Shown here piece after piece: positions 16,844 to 27,500 of a DNA stretch of 64,000 nucleotides. The notes beneath the pieces are model-generated. The model searched no databases and was not told where the DNA came from. It saw only the letters and a program-made list of their open reading frames with translations. The DNA is taken from the NCBI GenBank assembly GCA_902706205.1, contig CACSKA010000006.1, positions 186,001 through 250,000 of the forward strand, in the 5' to 3' direction. The DNA is from Chryseobacterium sp. 18061 (GTDB taxonomy: Bacteria; Pseudomonadota; Gammaproteobacteria; Enterobacterales; Enterobacteriaceae). A program made the position numbers and the translations under genes. The stretch's first letter is position 1. The number at the start of each line of letters is the position of its first letter.

Positions 16844-17634
16844 TGATGGACGCTTTTATTCTCAGTCACGTTGAGCACGGGGTGATGACGCTAACGCTGA
16901 ATCGGCCGGATCGACTGAACAGCTTTAACGAGGTGATGCACGGGCAGCTCGCCGAGTGCCTGACACAGGCCGAACGCGATGACGCGATTCGTTGCCTGGT
17001 CATCACCGGTGCCGGACGCGGATTCTGTGCCGGACAAGATCTGAACGACCGTAAGGTTGACCCGAGCGGCCCGCCGCCGGATCTCGGTTACTCCGTAGAA
17101 ACGTTCTGGAACCCGCTGGTTCGCCGTCTGGCAGCGCTGCCGAAACCGGTTATTTGCGCCGTCAACGGCGTGGCAGCAGGCGCAGGCGCAACCTTAGCGT
17201 TGGGCTGCGACATCGTGGTTGCTGCGCGTTCAGCGAATTTCGTGATGGCGTTCAGCAAGCTGGGTCTGATTCCGGACTGCGGCGGCACCTGGGTTTTACC
17301 GCGAGTGGCGGGGCGCGCACGGGCAATGGGCCTGGCGCTATTGGGAGACAAACTCAGCGCCGAGCAGGCTCAGCAGTGGGGCATGATCTGGCAAGTGGTG
17401 GATGACGCGCAGCTCAGCGACACCGCCAATCAGCTGGCGCGCCACTTTTCCACGCAGCCGACATATGGCCTCGGGCTTATCAAACAGGCGATCAACGCGG
17501 CGGAAACCAACGGCCTGGACGCACAGCTCGACCTTGAGCGTGACTACCAGCACATGGCGGGGCGCAGCGCGGATTACCGCGAAGGCGTCAGCGCCTTCCT
17601 TGCCAAACGTCAACCACAGTTCACCGGGAAATGA
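16843..17634 (+). CDS. paaG: PaaG, epoxyphenylacetyl-CoA isomerase
   Basis: A 263-residue crotonase-family isomerase (262 in E. coli) that turns the ring epoxide into oxepin-CoA and also shifts the double bond of the linear intermediate. Crotonase signatures FCAGQDLNDR and GVAAGAGATLALGCD are present, with the conserved Asp of the family in SKLGLIPDCGGTW. ATG at 16843 overlaps the paaF stop (TAATG); a second ATG follows at once at 16846, and AAAGGA at 16832-16837 suits either. Confidence 0.94.
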   Translation: MMDAFILSHVEHGVMTLTLNRPDRLNSFNEVMHGQLAECLTQAERDDAIRCLVITGAGRGFCAGQDLNDRKVDPSGPPPDLGYSVETFWNPLVRRLAALPKPVICAVNGVAAGAGATLALGCDIVVAARSANFVMAFSKLGLIPDCGGTWVLPRVAGRARAMGLALLGDKLSAEQAQQWGMIWQVVDDAQLSDTANQLARHFSTQPTYGLGLIKQAINAAETNGLDAQLDLERDYQHMAGRSADYREGVSAFLAKRQPQFTGK

Positions 17635-19061
17635 CCATGAGCCAACAGATTCGAACCGTGGCGGTAATTGGTAGTGGCACCATGGGGGCAGGTATTGCTG
17701 AAGTGGCGGCGATGGCTGGGCAGCAGGTGCTTTTGCATGACATCTCTGCCGATGCCATGACTCGCGCTATCGATGCGCTGCGTCAGCGTCTGGCGTCCCG
17801 AGTCGTGCGCGGAAAACTCAGTGCCGAGGCCTGCGAACGCGGTCTGGCGCGCATTGTGCCGGTGACTGACATTGCCGCACTCGCTGCTGCCGATTTAGTG
17901 ATTGAGGCAGCAGCTGAAAATCTCGATGTCAAAAAAGCACTGTTTTCGCAACTGGGTGAAATCTGCCCCCCGCACACGCTACTGACCAGCAACACCTCAT
18001 CCATTTCGATTACCGCCATTGCGGCGGGCGTGAAGCACCCGGAGCGCGTGGCCGGGCTGCATTTCTTCAACCCGGCACCGGTAATGAAACTGGTGGAAGT
18101 GGTAAGCGGTGTGGCGACGTCCGCAGAAGTGGTCACCCAACTGAGCCAGTGCGTTCAGGCTTGGGGCAAACAGCCGGTTCAGTGCCACTCCACGCCGGGC
18201 TTTATCGTCAACCGCGTGGCACGTCCGTTCTATGCCGAAGCCTGGCGCGCGCTGGAAGAGCAGGTTGCCGCCCCGGAAGCGATTGATACCGCGCTGCGTG
18301 AAGCGGGCGGTTTCCCGATGGGACCCCTGGCGCTCACCGATTTGATTGGTCAGGACGTGAATTTTGCCGTCACCTGTTCCGTGTTCAATGCCTTCTGGCA
18401 GGAACGCCGCTTTCTACCGTCGCTGGTGCAGCAGGAGCTGGTGCTGGCGGGGCGCTACGGTAAAAAAAGTGGGCAGGGCGTTTATCCCTGGCCGCAAGGG
18501 GCCGCCGAGCCTGCGTTTTACCCGGCTGTGCCTGCGCATCGTCAAGGGACCAGCGTGCAAAAAGAGCGTGACGTTGTCACGATTGATGAGGTGCTGCTGA
18601 TAGAAACCAACGGTGAAACTGCTCAGGCTGCGGCCACACGCACTCGCCAGCCGGTGGTGATGATCGACCGCAGCGAAGGCGCGGTGGTGGTGATTGCCGC
18701 CGCACCGGGCAACCGGCTGGAGTCGACAGAAAAAGCCATTCACTGGTTGCAGCAACAGGGCAAAAAAGTACTGTTGGTCGCCGATTATCCGGGGCTGTTG
18801 GTGTGGCGCACCGTGGCAATGCTGGTCAACGAAGCGTTGGACGCGCTGCAAAAAGGCGTCGCCAGCGAAGAGGATATCAACACCGCCATGCGCTTGGGCG
18901 TGAACTACCCGCGCGGCCCGATCCAGTGGGGTGAACAGCTCGGCTGGCAGCGCGTGCTGGTGCTGCTGGAAAACCTGCAGCGTCATTACGGCGAAGAACG
19001 CTATCGTCCGTGTTCCCTACTGCGCCAGCGTGCGCTTCTGGAGAGTAGCTATGAGTCATAA
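17631..19061 (+). CDS. paaH: PaaH, 3-hydroxyadipyl-CoA dehydrogenase
   Basis: A 476-residue NAD-dependent 3-hydroxyacyl-CoA dehydrogenase with a Rossmann motif GSGTMGAG near residue 14, the catalytic His in GLHFFNPAPVMKLVEV, and two C-terminal 3HCDH domains. It oxidises 3-hydroxyadipyl-CoA to 3-oxoadipyl-CoA. It starts four bases inside paaG (ATGA); a second ATG at 17637 is equally possible and would remove two residues. The region at about 300-345 is the part most unlike E. coli. Confidence 0.94.
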   Translation: MTMSQQIRTVAVIGSGTMGAGIAEVAAMAGQQVLLHDISADAMTRAIDALRQRLASRVVRGKLSAEACERGLARIVPVTDIAALAAADLVIEAAAENLDVKKALFSQLGEICPPHTLLTSNTSSISITAIAAGVKHPERVAGLHFFNPAPVMKLVEVVSGVATSAEVVTQLSQCVQAWGKQPVQCHSTPGFIVNRVARPFYAEAWRALEEQVAAPEAIDTALREAGGFPMGPLALTDLIGQDVNFAVTCSVFNAFWQERRFLPSLVQQELVLAGRYGKKSGQGVYPWPQGAAEPAFYPAVPAHRQGTSVQKERDVVTIDEVLLIETNGETAQAAATRTRQPVVMIDRSEGAVVVIAAAPGNRLESTEKAIHWLQQQGKKVLLVADYPGLLVWRTVAMLVNEALDALQKGVASEEDINTAMRLGVNYPRGPIQWGEQLGWQRVLVLLENLQRHYGEERYRPCSLLRQRALLESSYES

Positions 19062-19476
19062 CGACGCCTGGCATAACGCCCGCGTGATGTATGAACGCGA
19101 CACCTGCGCCCAGGCGCTGGGGATCGACATTATCGAGATGGGCGAAGGTTTTGCGGTGCTGACGATGACCATCACCGCCAACATGCTCAACGGCCATCAA
19201 ACCTGCCACGGCGGACAGCTGTTTTCGCTGGCGGATACCGCGTTCGCCTACGCCTGCAACAGTCAGGGCCTGGCGGCAGTCGCTTCGGGCTGCAACATCG
19301 ACTTTCTGCGCCCGGGCTTTGCCGGAGATAAACTCACCGCCACCGCGCGAGTGATGCATCAGGGCAAATTGACTGGCGTGTACGACATCGAAATCGTTAA
19401 CCAACAACAAAAAGCTGTGGCCCTTTTTCGCGGTAAATCACACCGCATTGGCGGCAGCGTAACGGGAGAAGCCTGA
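19051..19476 (+). CDS. paaI: PaaI, hot-dog acyl-CoA thioesterase
   Basis: A 141-residue hot-dog fold thioesterase (140 in E. coli) with the family motif CHGGQLFSLADTAFAYACNS, which includes the catalytic Asp. It is thought to rescue CoA from stalled ring-hydroxylated phenylacetyl-CoA thioesters. The frame continues upstream over paaH, but the ATG at 19051, after GGAGAG, matches the family start; this overlaps the paaH end by 11 bp. Confidence 0.94.
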   Translation: MSHNDAWHNARVMYERDTCAQALGIDIIEMGEGFAVLTMTITANMLNGHQTCHGGQLFSLADTAFAYACNSQGLAAVASGCNIDFLRPGFAGDKLTATARVMHQGKLTGVYDIEIVNQQQKAVALFRGKSHRIGGSVTGEA

Positions 19477-20681
19477 TGCGTGATGCATTTATCTGTGATG
19501 GGGTGAGAACGCCGGTTGGGCGCTACGGCGGTGGACTTTCCGGTATTCGCGCCGACGATTTAGGTGCAGTGCCGCTGCGGGCGCTGCTCGACAGGCATCC
19601 ACACCTGGATGCTGAACGTATCGACGATGTGATTTTCGGCTGTGCCAACCAGGCGGGGGAAGATAACCGTAACGTGGCGCGTATGGCATTGCTGCTGGCG
19701 GGCCTGCCGCAGACGGTATCCGGCACCACCATCAACCGGTTATGCGGTTCTGGACTGGATGCGATTGGCTTTGCTGCTCGCGCTATCCGTTCGGGTGATG
19801 CGGATTTACTGATTGCTGGCGGCGTGGAATCAATGTCTCGCGCGCCGTTTGTGATGGGTAAAGCCACCACCCCGTTCCAGCGTCAGGCTGAAATGTTCGA
19901 CACGACTATCGGCTGGCGTTTTGTGAACCCGCTCATGCAGCAGCATTTTGGAACTGACAGCATGCCGGAAACGGCAGAGAATGTAGCTGAATTGTTAAAA
20001 ATAAGCCGTACCGATCAGGATGCGTTTGCCTGGCGTAGCCAGCAGCGCACCGCAGTCGCCCAGCAAAATGGCATTCTGGCCGAAGAAATTGTGTCGGTGA
20101 GCGTGAAGGGAAAAAAGGGCGCGTTGACCGAAGTAACGCAGGATGAGCATCCGCGTGCGGAAACAACGCTCGAACAACTCTCCGCACTGAAAACGCCGTT
20201 TCGCGCCAATGGCACGATCACCGCCGGTAATGCCTCAGGGGTTAACGATGGGGCGGCAGCGCTGATTATCGCCAGCGCAGAAATGGCCGCACTTCAGGGT
20301 TTAACGCCACGAGCGCGCATTGTGGCTATGGCCAGCGCTGGCGTCGAGCCGCGTCTGATGGGCCTTGGCCCAGTGCCTGCTACCCGCAAAGTGCTTGAGC
20401 GTGCGGGGCTGAGTATCAACGATATGGACGTCATCGAACTGAATGAGGCCTTTGCCGCCCAGGCGCTCGGTGTCATGAGACAGTTGGGGCTCCCGGACGA
20501 TGCCCCGCATGTGAATCCCAACGGTGGCGCCATCGCGTTAGGCCATCCGTTGGGAATGAGTGGTGCCCGACTGGCGCTGGCCGCCAGCAATGAACTGCAC
20601 CGTCGCGGGGGGCGTTACGCCCTGTGTACGATGTGTATCGGTGTGGGTCAGGGCATTGCCATGATCCTGGCGCGCGTGTGA
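19476..20681 (+). CDS. paaJ: PaaJ, 3-oxoadipyl-CoA / 3-oxo-5,6-dehydrosuberyl-CoA thiolase
   Basis: A 401-residue thiolase with the nucleophile Cys in [11 protein letters not shown] (about residue 90), the His in [14 protein letters not shown] and the second Cys in [10 protein letters not shown]. It carries out two steps of the pathway, releasing acetyl-CoA and finally succinyl-CoA. The start shares a base with the paaI stop (TGATG). It could also serve a beta-ketoadipate route from protocatechuate, since its product set includes the PcaF reaction; the pcaHG genes in this window make that relevant. Confidence 0.95.
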   Translation: MRDAFICDGVRTPVGRYGGGLSGIRADDLGAVPLRALLDRHPHLDAERIDDVIFGCANQAGEDNRNVARMALLLAGLPQTVSGTTINRLCGSGLDAIGFAARAIRSGDADLLIAGGVESMSRAPFVMGKATTPFQRQAEMFDTTIGWRFVNPLMQQHFGTDSMPETAENVAELLKISRTDQDAFAWRSQQRTAVAQQNGILAEEIVSVSVKGKKGALTEVTQDEHPRAETTLEQLSALKTPFRANGTITAGNASGVNDGAAALIIASAEMAALQGLTPRARIVAMASAGVEPRLMGLGPVPATRKVLERAGLSINDMDVIELNEAFAAQALGVMRQLGLPDDAPHVNPNGGAIALGHPLGMSGARLALAASNELHRRGGRYALCTMCIGVGQGIAMILARV

Positions 20682-20707
20682 GCTGATTAACCTGCGAGTA
20701 CCCTACA

Positions 20708-22021
20708 ATGACAACAACAAAATTAGAATCGATTGAGACCGCGTCCGTTGATGAACTCCAGGCCTTACAGACTGAACGCCTGAAGTGGACGCTGAAACAT
20801 GCTTACGACAATGTGCCGATGTACCGCCGTAAATTTGACGCAGCGGGTGTTCACCCTGACGATTTCAAAGAACTGAGCGATATCCGCAAATTCCCGTGCA
20901 CCACTAAACAGGATTTGCGCGATAACTATCCGTTCGACACCTTTGCCGTGCCGATGGAACAGGTGGTGCGTATTCACGCCTCGTCTGGCACCACTGGCAA
21001 ACCGACGGTAGTCGGTTATACGCAAAACGATATTGATACCTGGGCCAATCTTGTTGCTCGCTCCTTGCGTGCCGCGGGCGGCAGTGCGAAAGACAAAATC
21101 CACGTCGCGTACGGATATGGTCTGTTCACCGGGGGACTGGGTGCGCACTATGGTGCCGAGCGACTGGGGGCGACGGTCATTCCGATGTCCGGCGGTCAGA
21201 CCGAAAAACAGGCGCAGCTTATTCATGATTTCAAGCCCGACATGATCATGGTCACGCCTAGCTACTGCCTCAATTTAATTGAAGAGATGGAGCGCCAGAT
21301 GGGCGGGGATGCCAGCACATGCAGCCTGCGCGTTGGCGTGTTTGGCGCAGAGCCGTGGACCATGGCGATGCGCAAAGAAATTGAACGACGTCTCGGGATC
21401 ACGGCGCTGGATATTTATGGTCTGTCCGAGGTGATGGGGCCGGGTGTGGCGATGGAATGTCTGGAAACCGCCGATGGCCCGACTATCTGGGAAGATCACT
21501 TCTACCCGGAAATCGTTAACCCGAACGACGGCACGCCGCTGGACGACGGTCAACAGGGCGAACTGCTGTTCACCACGCTGACTAAAGAAGCGCTGCCGGT
21601 TATTCGCTATCGTACCCGAGATCTGACCCGCCTGCTGCCAGGCACCGCGCGTACAATGCGTCGTATGGACCGCATCAGCGGGCGCAGCGACGATATGCTG
21701 ATTATTCGCGGCGTAAACGTCTTCCCGTCACAGCTGGAAGAGGAAATCGTTAAGTTTGAGCATTTGTCGCCGCACTATCAGTTGGAAGTGAATCGTCGCG
21801 GACATCTGGATTCGCTGTCGATCAACGTTGAGCTGAAAGAGAGCAGTCTGACGCTGTCGCATGAACAGCGCTGTCAGGTGTGTCATCAGCTGCGCCACCG
21901 CATCAAATCGATGGTCGGAATTTCTACCGACGTGACCATCGTCAACTGCGGCAGTATTCCGCGCTCTGAAGGTAAAGCGTGTCGAGTGTTTGATCTGCGT
22001 AAGCTGGCGGCGAATGGCTAA
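20708..22021 (+). CDS. paaK: PaaK, phenylacetate-CoA ligase
   Basis: A 437-residue ANL-family ligase that activates phenylacetate with ATP and CoA, the entry step of the pathway. The ATP-binding P-loop-like motif SSGTTGKPTVVGY is near 95-107, the aromatic/adenine motif IYGLSEVMGPG near 237-247, and the hinge region RSDDMLIIRGVNVFPSQ near 327-343. Last catalytic gene of the operon; a strong REP-type palindrome follows it. Confidence 0.96.
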   Translation: MTTTKLESIETASVDELQALQTERLKWTLKHAYDNVPMYRRKFDAAGVHPDDFKELSDIRKFPCTTKQDLRDNYPFDTFAVPMEQVVRIHASSGTTGKPTVVGYTQNDIDTWANLVARSLRAAGGSAKDKIHVAYGYGLFTGGLGAHYGAERLGATVIPMSGGQTEKQAQLIHDFKPDMIMVTPSYCLNLIEEMERQMGGDASTCSLRVGVFGAEPWTMAMRKEIERRLGITALDIYGLSEVMGPGVAMECLETADGPTIWEDHFYPEIVNPNDGTPLDDGQQGELLFTTLTKEALPVIRYRTRDLTRLLPGTARTMRRMDRISGRSDDMLIIRGVNVFPSQLEEEIVKFEHLSPHYQLEVNRRGHLDSLSINVELKESSLTLSHEQRCQVCHQLRHRIKSMVGISTDVTIVNCGSIPRSEGKACRVFDLRKLAANG

Positions 22022-22028
22022 ACGTATA

Positions 22029-22058
22029 TTGCCCGGTAACGCTGCGCTTACCGGGCAA
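22029..22058. repeat. REP-type palindrome after paaK
   Basis: An 11-bp perfect inverted repeat, TTGCCCGGTAA and TTACCGGGCAA, with an 8-nt loop (CGCTGCGC), followed by a second half-copy (GTGCCCGGTAATC, about 22064). This is the enterobacterial REP/PU sequence. It lies between paaK and paaX and may protect the 3' end of the paa mRNA or attenuate read-through. Confidence 0.85.
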
Positions 22059-22081
22059 ACGGAGTGCCCGGTAATCTATGC

Positions 22082-22090
22082 TATGATTCA
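22082..22090. promoter_or_regulatory. Candidate PaaX-type half box upstream of paaX
   Basis: TATGATTCA at 22082-22090 carries the same TGATTCA core as the boxes in the paaZ/paaA promoter and sits 24-32 bp upstream of the first possible paaX start. It is only one short match, so chance is possible. If real it would let PaaX control its own gene. Confidence 0.3.
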
Positions 22091-22122
22091 GCCAGGACAA
22101 AAATCACAATAGAATGAATCAG

Positions 22123-23049
22123 ATGAGTAAACTTGATCTCTTTATCCAGCAGGCCGTCGCAGCAGTGCCAGTCAGTGGAACCTCTCTAATCTCCTCCCTT
22201 TACGGGGATGCATTATCCCATCGTGGCGGTGAAATCTGGCTTGGGAGCCTGACGGCGCTGTTGGAAGGTCTTGGTTTTGGCGATCGCTTTGTTCGCACCT
22301 CGTTATTCCGACTCAATAAAGAGGGCTGGCTGGATGTCTCGCGTATCGGACGGCGTAGTTTTTACCGTCTGAGCGACAAAGGGCTGCGTCTGACCCGACG
22401 TGCCGAGAGCAAAATTTACCGCGCTGAACCGCCCGCGTGGGACGGCACCTGGCTGCTGTTGCTGTCGGAAGGGCTGGATAAAAACACGCTCCTTGATGTG
22501 AAAAAACAGCTGATTTGGCAGGGCTTCGGCACGCTGGCCCCGAGCCTGATGGCGTCGCCGTCGCAAAAGCTGGCGGACGTTCAGGCACTGCTGCATGAGG
22601 CGGGCGTGGCGGAAAACGTCATCTGCTTTGAGGCCCGCTCTCCGCTGGCGACCTCCGTCAGCGCATTGCGCGCGCGCGTTGAAGAGTGCTGGCAGCTTAC
22701 CGAACAAAATCAGATGTATGAAAATTTCATCAATACCTTCAGACCGTTGCTGCCGCTGCTGCGGGATGCTGCCCCTGCTGAGCTGACGCCGGAGCGCTGC
22801 TTTGCAATTCAGCTGCTGGCTATTCACCTTTACCGCCGGGTTGTCCTCAAAGACCCGTTACTGCCTGAAGAACTGTTGCCTGCACACTGGGCTGGCCAGG
22901 CCGCCCGTCAGCTGTGCATCAATATTTATCAGAGCGTGGCGGCTGGCGCACTGGCGTGGGTGGGCGAGAAGGGCGAAACCTCTGTCGGCCCGTTGCCGCA
23001 GCCCGCAACGCCGTTTTATCAACGTTTTGGTGGCCTGAATCTTAAATAA
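22123..23049 (+). CDS. paaX: PaaX, phenylacetyl-CoA-responsive repressor
   Basis: A 308-residue PaaX-family repressor. The N-terminal winged helix (about 20-90, with [28 protein letters not shown] and [17 protein letters not shown]) binds DNA and phenylacetyl-CoA is the inducer. The ATG at 22123 matches the E. coli start MSKLD; an in-frame ATG at 22114 would add three residues, and neither has a good ribosome binding site. The C-terminus ends at RFGGLNLK, about ten residues earlier than in E. coli, as I recall that protein. Confidence 0.93.
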   Translation: MSKLDLFIQQAVAAVPVSGTSLISSLYGDALSHRGGEIWLGSLTALLEGLGFGDRFVRTSLFRLNKEGWLDVSRIGRRSFYRLSDKGLRLTRRAESKIYRAEPPAWDGTWLLLLSEGLDKNTLLDVKKQLIWQGFGTLAPSLMASPSQKLADVQALLHEAGVAENVICFEARSPLATSVSALRARVEECWQLTEQNQMYENFINTFRPLLPLLRDAAPAELTPERCFAIQLLAIHLYRRVVLKDPLLPEELLPAHWAGQAARQLCINIYQSVAAGALAWVGEKGETSVGPLPQPATPFYQRFGGLNLK

Positions 23050-23060
23050 GGAGTGTGACC

Positions 23061-23657
23061 ATGCCGGTATATCAAATTGATGGCTTAACACCCGTGGTGC
23101 CCGAAGAGAGTTACGTCCATCCAACGGCGGTGCTGATTGGCGACGTTATTCTCGGAAAAGCCGTTTACGTCGGTCCGAATGCCAGCCTTCGCGGCGATTT
23201 CGGGCGAATCGTGGTTAAAGATGGGGCCAATATTCAGGATAACTGCGTCATGCATGGCTTCCCGGAGCAGGACACCGTGGTCGAAGAAGACGGGCATATT
23301 GGACACAGTGCGATACTGCACGGCTGCGTTATCCGCCGTAATGCGCTGGTCGGAATGAACGCTGTGATTATGGATGGCGCGGTCATCGGCGAAAATAGCA
23401 TTGTTGGCGCGGCGGCCTTTGTGAAAGCGAAAGCTGAAATGCCTGCGAATTATTTGATTGTTGGCAGTCCGGCAAAGGCCATTCGTGCGCTGAGTAGCGA
23501 TGAAATGGATTGGAAAAAACGTGGCACGCGAGAGTATCAGGTGCTGGTGGAACGCTGCAAACTGACGATGCACCAGGTAGAGCCCCTGCGTGAAATCGAA
23601 GAGGGACGTCAACGGCTGGAATTCGACGAGAATTTGCGGCCAAAATCTGCGACATAA
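23061..23657 (+). CDS. paaY: PaaY, hexapeptide-repeat thioesterase
   Basis: A 198-residue left-handed beta-helix protein of the gamma-carbonic anhydrase type, with hexapeptide repeats over about 15-150 and metal-binding His in MHGF and [12 protein letters not shown]. In E. coli PaaY acts as a thioesterase that clears toxic CoA esters and affects PaaX control. The ATG at 23061 is favoured over the in-frame GTG at 23055 because AAGGAG (23048-23053) is correctly spaced. It follows paaX closely, so they are cotranscribed. Confidence 0.94.
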   Translation: MPVYQIDGLTPVVPEESYVHPTAVLIGDVILGKAVYVGPNASLRGDFGRIVVKDGANIQDNCVMHGFPEQDTVVEEDGHIGHSAILHGCVIRRNALVGMNAVIMDGAVIGENSIVGAAAFVKAKAEMPANYLIVGSPAKAIRALSSDEMDWKKRGTREYQVLVERCKLTMHQVEPLREIEEGRQRLEFDENLRPKSAT

Positions 23658-23740
23658 ACACCGCGAACCGCCTGTATTCAATATCGGTTATAGCGGAAAA
23701 TTGCCACAGAGGTGATAACGGAACCCGTCTAAGGGAAAAG

Positions 23741-23766
23741 ACCCTCTCGCCGGGCGGCAAGAGGGT
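23741..23766 (-). terminator. Hairpin terminator downstream of azoR
   Basis: ACCCTCT (23741-23747) pairs with AGAGGGT (23760-23766), with an inner GCC/GGC pair set. On the minus strand it is followed by CTTTTCCC and lies seven bases after the azoR stop. There is no T run on the plus strand. Confidence 0.65.
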
Positions 23767-23773
23767 AACGCTC

Positions 23774-24391
<618 letters not shown>

Positions 24392-24580
24392 TTATGAGAT
24401 TGACGGGCCTGTGCCCAGTTGCTTGATGACATGCTATTCACAATCCTGTCGCAGGGATAGCGCAATATATCGAAGCCTTCGTTCAAATTTATTGATGAAG
24501 GAAAGGGCGGCTGCGATGTGGTACTCTAACACTAAAGAAAACAGAGACATTTTTCCGGCAGTGCGCTGCCCGTTAACGCT

Positions 24581-27500
24581 ATGACAGAACAACACAAAAT
24601 GACATTTTCGCAGCTCCATCAACAGCTCGACTGCCTGATGCTGCGCGATAAAACCCGCTTTGCCCGTCGTCTGCATGGCGTGAAGAAGATTAAAAATCCT
24701 GAATCACAACAGGCCATTATGCAGGAGATGGCGAAAGAGATTTCTCAGGCTGCGGGTAGAGTCCTGCTGCGTGAAGCCGCGCGCCCGGCGATAACCTACC
24801 CGGAAAATCTGCCGGTCAGTCAGAAAAAGCAGGATATCTACAACGCTATTCGCGACCATCAGGTGGTGATTGTTGCGGGGGAAACCGGCTCAGGGAAGAC
24901 CACTCAGCTGCCGAAAATCTGCATGGAGTTGGGCCGCGGCGTTAAAGGGCTGATTGGTCATACTCAGCCGCGCCGTCTGGCCGCGCGCACCGTGGCGAAC
25001 CGTATTGCCGAAGAGCTGCAAACGGAGCCGGGCGGTTGCATCGGTTATAAAGTGCGTTTTAGCGATCACGTCGGCGACAACACCATGGTCAAACTGATGA
25101 CCGACGGTATTTTGCTGGCAGAAATCCAGCAGGACCGACTGCTGATGCAATACGACACCATCATTATCGATGAAGCCCACGAACGCAGCCTGAACATCGA
25201 TTTTCTGCTCGGCTATTTCCGTGAACTGCTGCCTAAGCGTCCGGATCTGAAAATCATCATCACCTCGGCGACCATCGATCCGGAACGTTTCTCAAAACAT
25301 TTCAATAACGCGCCGATAATCGAAGTTTCTGGCCGTACCTTCCCGGTCGACGTTCGCTATCGTCCGATTGTCGAAGATGCCGACGATACAGATCGCGATC
25401 AGCTGCAGGCCATTTTCGATGCGGTAGATGAACTGGGGCAGGAGAGTCCGGGCGATATCCTGATTTTCATGAGCGGCGAGCGCGAAATCCGCGACACCGC
25501 CGATGCGCTCAGCAAGCGCGACCTACGCCATACCGAAATTCTTCCGCTGTACGCTCGCCTGTCAAACAGCGAGCAAAACCGCGTATTCCAGTCGCACAGT
25601 GGGCGCCGCATCGTGCTGGCGACCAATGTGGCGGAAACCTCGCTGACCGTGCCGGGGATTAAGTACGTTATTGACCCGGGCACCGCGCGTATCAGCCGCT
25701 ACAGCTACCGCACCAAAGTGCAGCGCTTGCCGATTGAGCCGGTTTCTCAGGCCTCGGCAAATCAGCGTAAGGGCCGCTGTGGACGTGTCTCGGAAGGTAT
25801 TTGTATTCGTCTCTATTCGGAAGACGATTTCCTGTCGCGTCCTGAATTTACCGATCCGGAAATTCTGCGTACCAACCTGGCGTCGGTTATCTTGCAGATG
25901 ACCGCGCTGGGGCTCGGCGATATCGGTGCATTCCCGTTCGTGGAAGCGCCGGATAAACGCAATATTCAGGATGGCGTGCGCTTGCTGGAAGAGTTGGGGG
26001 CGATCACCACCGACGAACAGCAAACGGTGTATAAACTCACCCCGATGGGCCGCCAGTTATCGCAATTGCCGGTAGACCCACGTCTGGCGCGCATGGTGCT
26101 GGAAGCACAAAAACACGGCTGTGTACGTGAGGCGATGATCATCACCTCGGCTCTGTCGATTCAGGATCCACGCGAACGTCCAATGGACAAACAGCAGGCC
26201 TCTGACGAAAAACACCGCCGTTTCCATGATAAAGAGTCCGACTTCCTGGCGTTCGTCAATCTGTGGAACTACCTTGGCGAGCAGCAAAAAGCGCTGTCGT
26301 CGAATCAGTTCCGTCGCCTGTGCCGCACCGAATACCTTAACTATTTGCGCGTACGTGAATGGCAGGATATTTATACCCAGCTGCGTCAGGTGGTGAAAGA
26401 ACTGGGCATTCCGGTGAACAGCGAGCCCGCTGAATACCGTGAAATTCACGTTGCCTTGCTGACTGGTCTGCTTTCGCATATCGGGATGAAAGACGCTGAT
26501 AAACAGGAGTTTACCGGCGCGCGCAATGCCCGTTTCTCCATCTTCCCGGGTTCCGGTTTATTCAAAAAACCGCCGAAATGGACGATGGTCGCCGAGCTGG
26601 TTGAAACCAGCCGGCTGTGGGGGCGCATTGCCGCACGTATCGATCCTGAATGGGTCGAGCCTGTCGCCCAGCATTTGATCAGACGTTCGTACAGCGAGCC
26701 GCACTGGGAGCGCTCGCAGGGCGCAGTCATGGCCACTGAAAAAGTGACTGTTTACGGCTTGCCGATTGTCGCCGCCCGCAAGGTCAACTACAGCCAGATT
26801 GACCCGCCGCTGTGCCGCGAGCTGTTTATTCGCCATGCGATGGTGGAGGGCGACTGGCAAACGCGTCACGCCTTCTTCCGCGATAATTTGAAACTGCGCA
26901 ACGAAATTGAAGAACTTGAGCACAAATCCCGTCGCCGCGACATTCTGGTAGACGATGAATCACTGTTCGAGTTTTACGACCAGCGCATCAGCCACGACGT
27001 GATTTCCGCTCGCCATTTCGATAACTGGTGGAAAACCGCCAGTCGCGAAACGCCTGATTTGCTCAACTTTGAAAAAAGTATGCTGATTAAGGAAGGGGCC
27101 GATGATGTCAGCAAACTCGACTATCCGAACTTCTGGCATCAGGGCAATCTTAAGCTGCGCCTGAGTTACCAGTTTGAACCGGGCGCTGACGCCGACGGCG
27201 TGACGGTGCATATTCCGTTGCCGTTGCTCAATCAGGTCGAAGAATCCGGGTTTGAGTGGCAAATCCCTGGCCTGCGTCGCGAGCTGTTAATCGCATTGAT
27301 TAAATCACTGCCGAAACCGGTGCGCCGTAACTTTGTTCCAGCGCCGAACTATGCCGAAGCCCTGTTAGGGCGCATGACGCCGCTGGAGCTGCCGCTTCTG
27401 GATTCGATGGAGCGCGAGCTACGCCGGATGAGCGGGGTGACGATTGACCGCGACGACTGGCACTGGGATCAGGTGCCCGATCACCTTAAAATGACCTTCC

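Noticed and set aside
22303..22827. 174-codon minus-strand frame inside paaX
   Set aside because: Gln/Arg-rich composition and no start signal; paaX on the other strand is clearly real.
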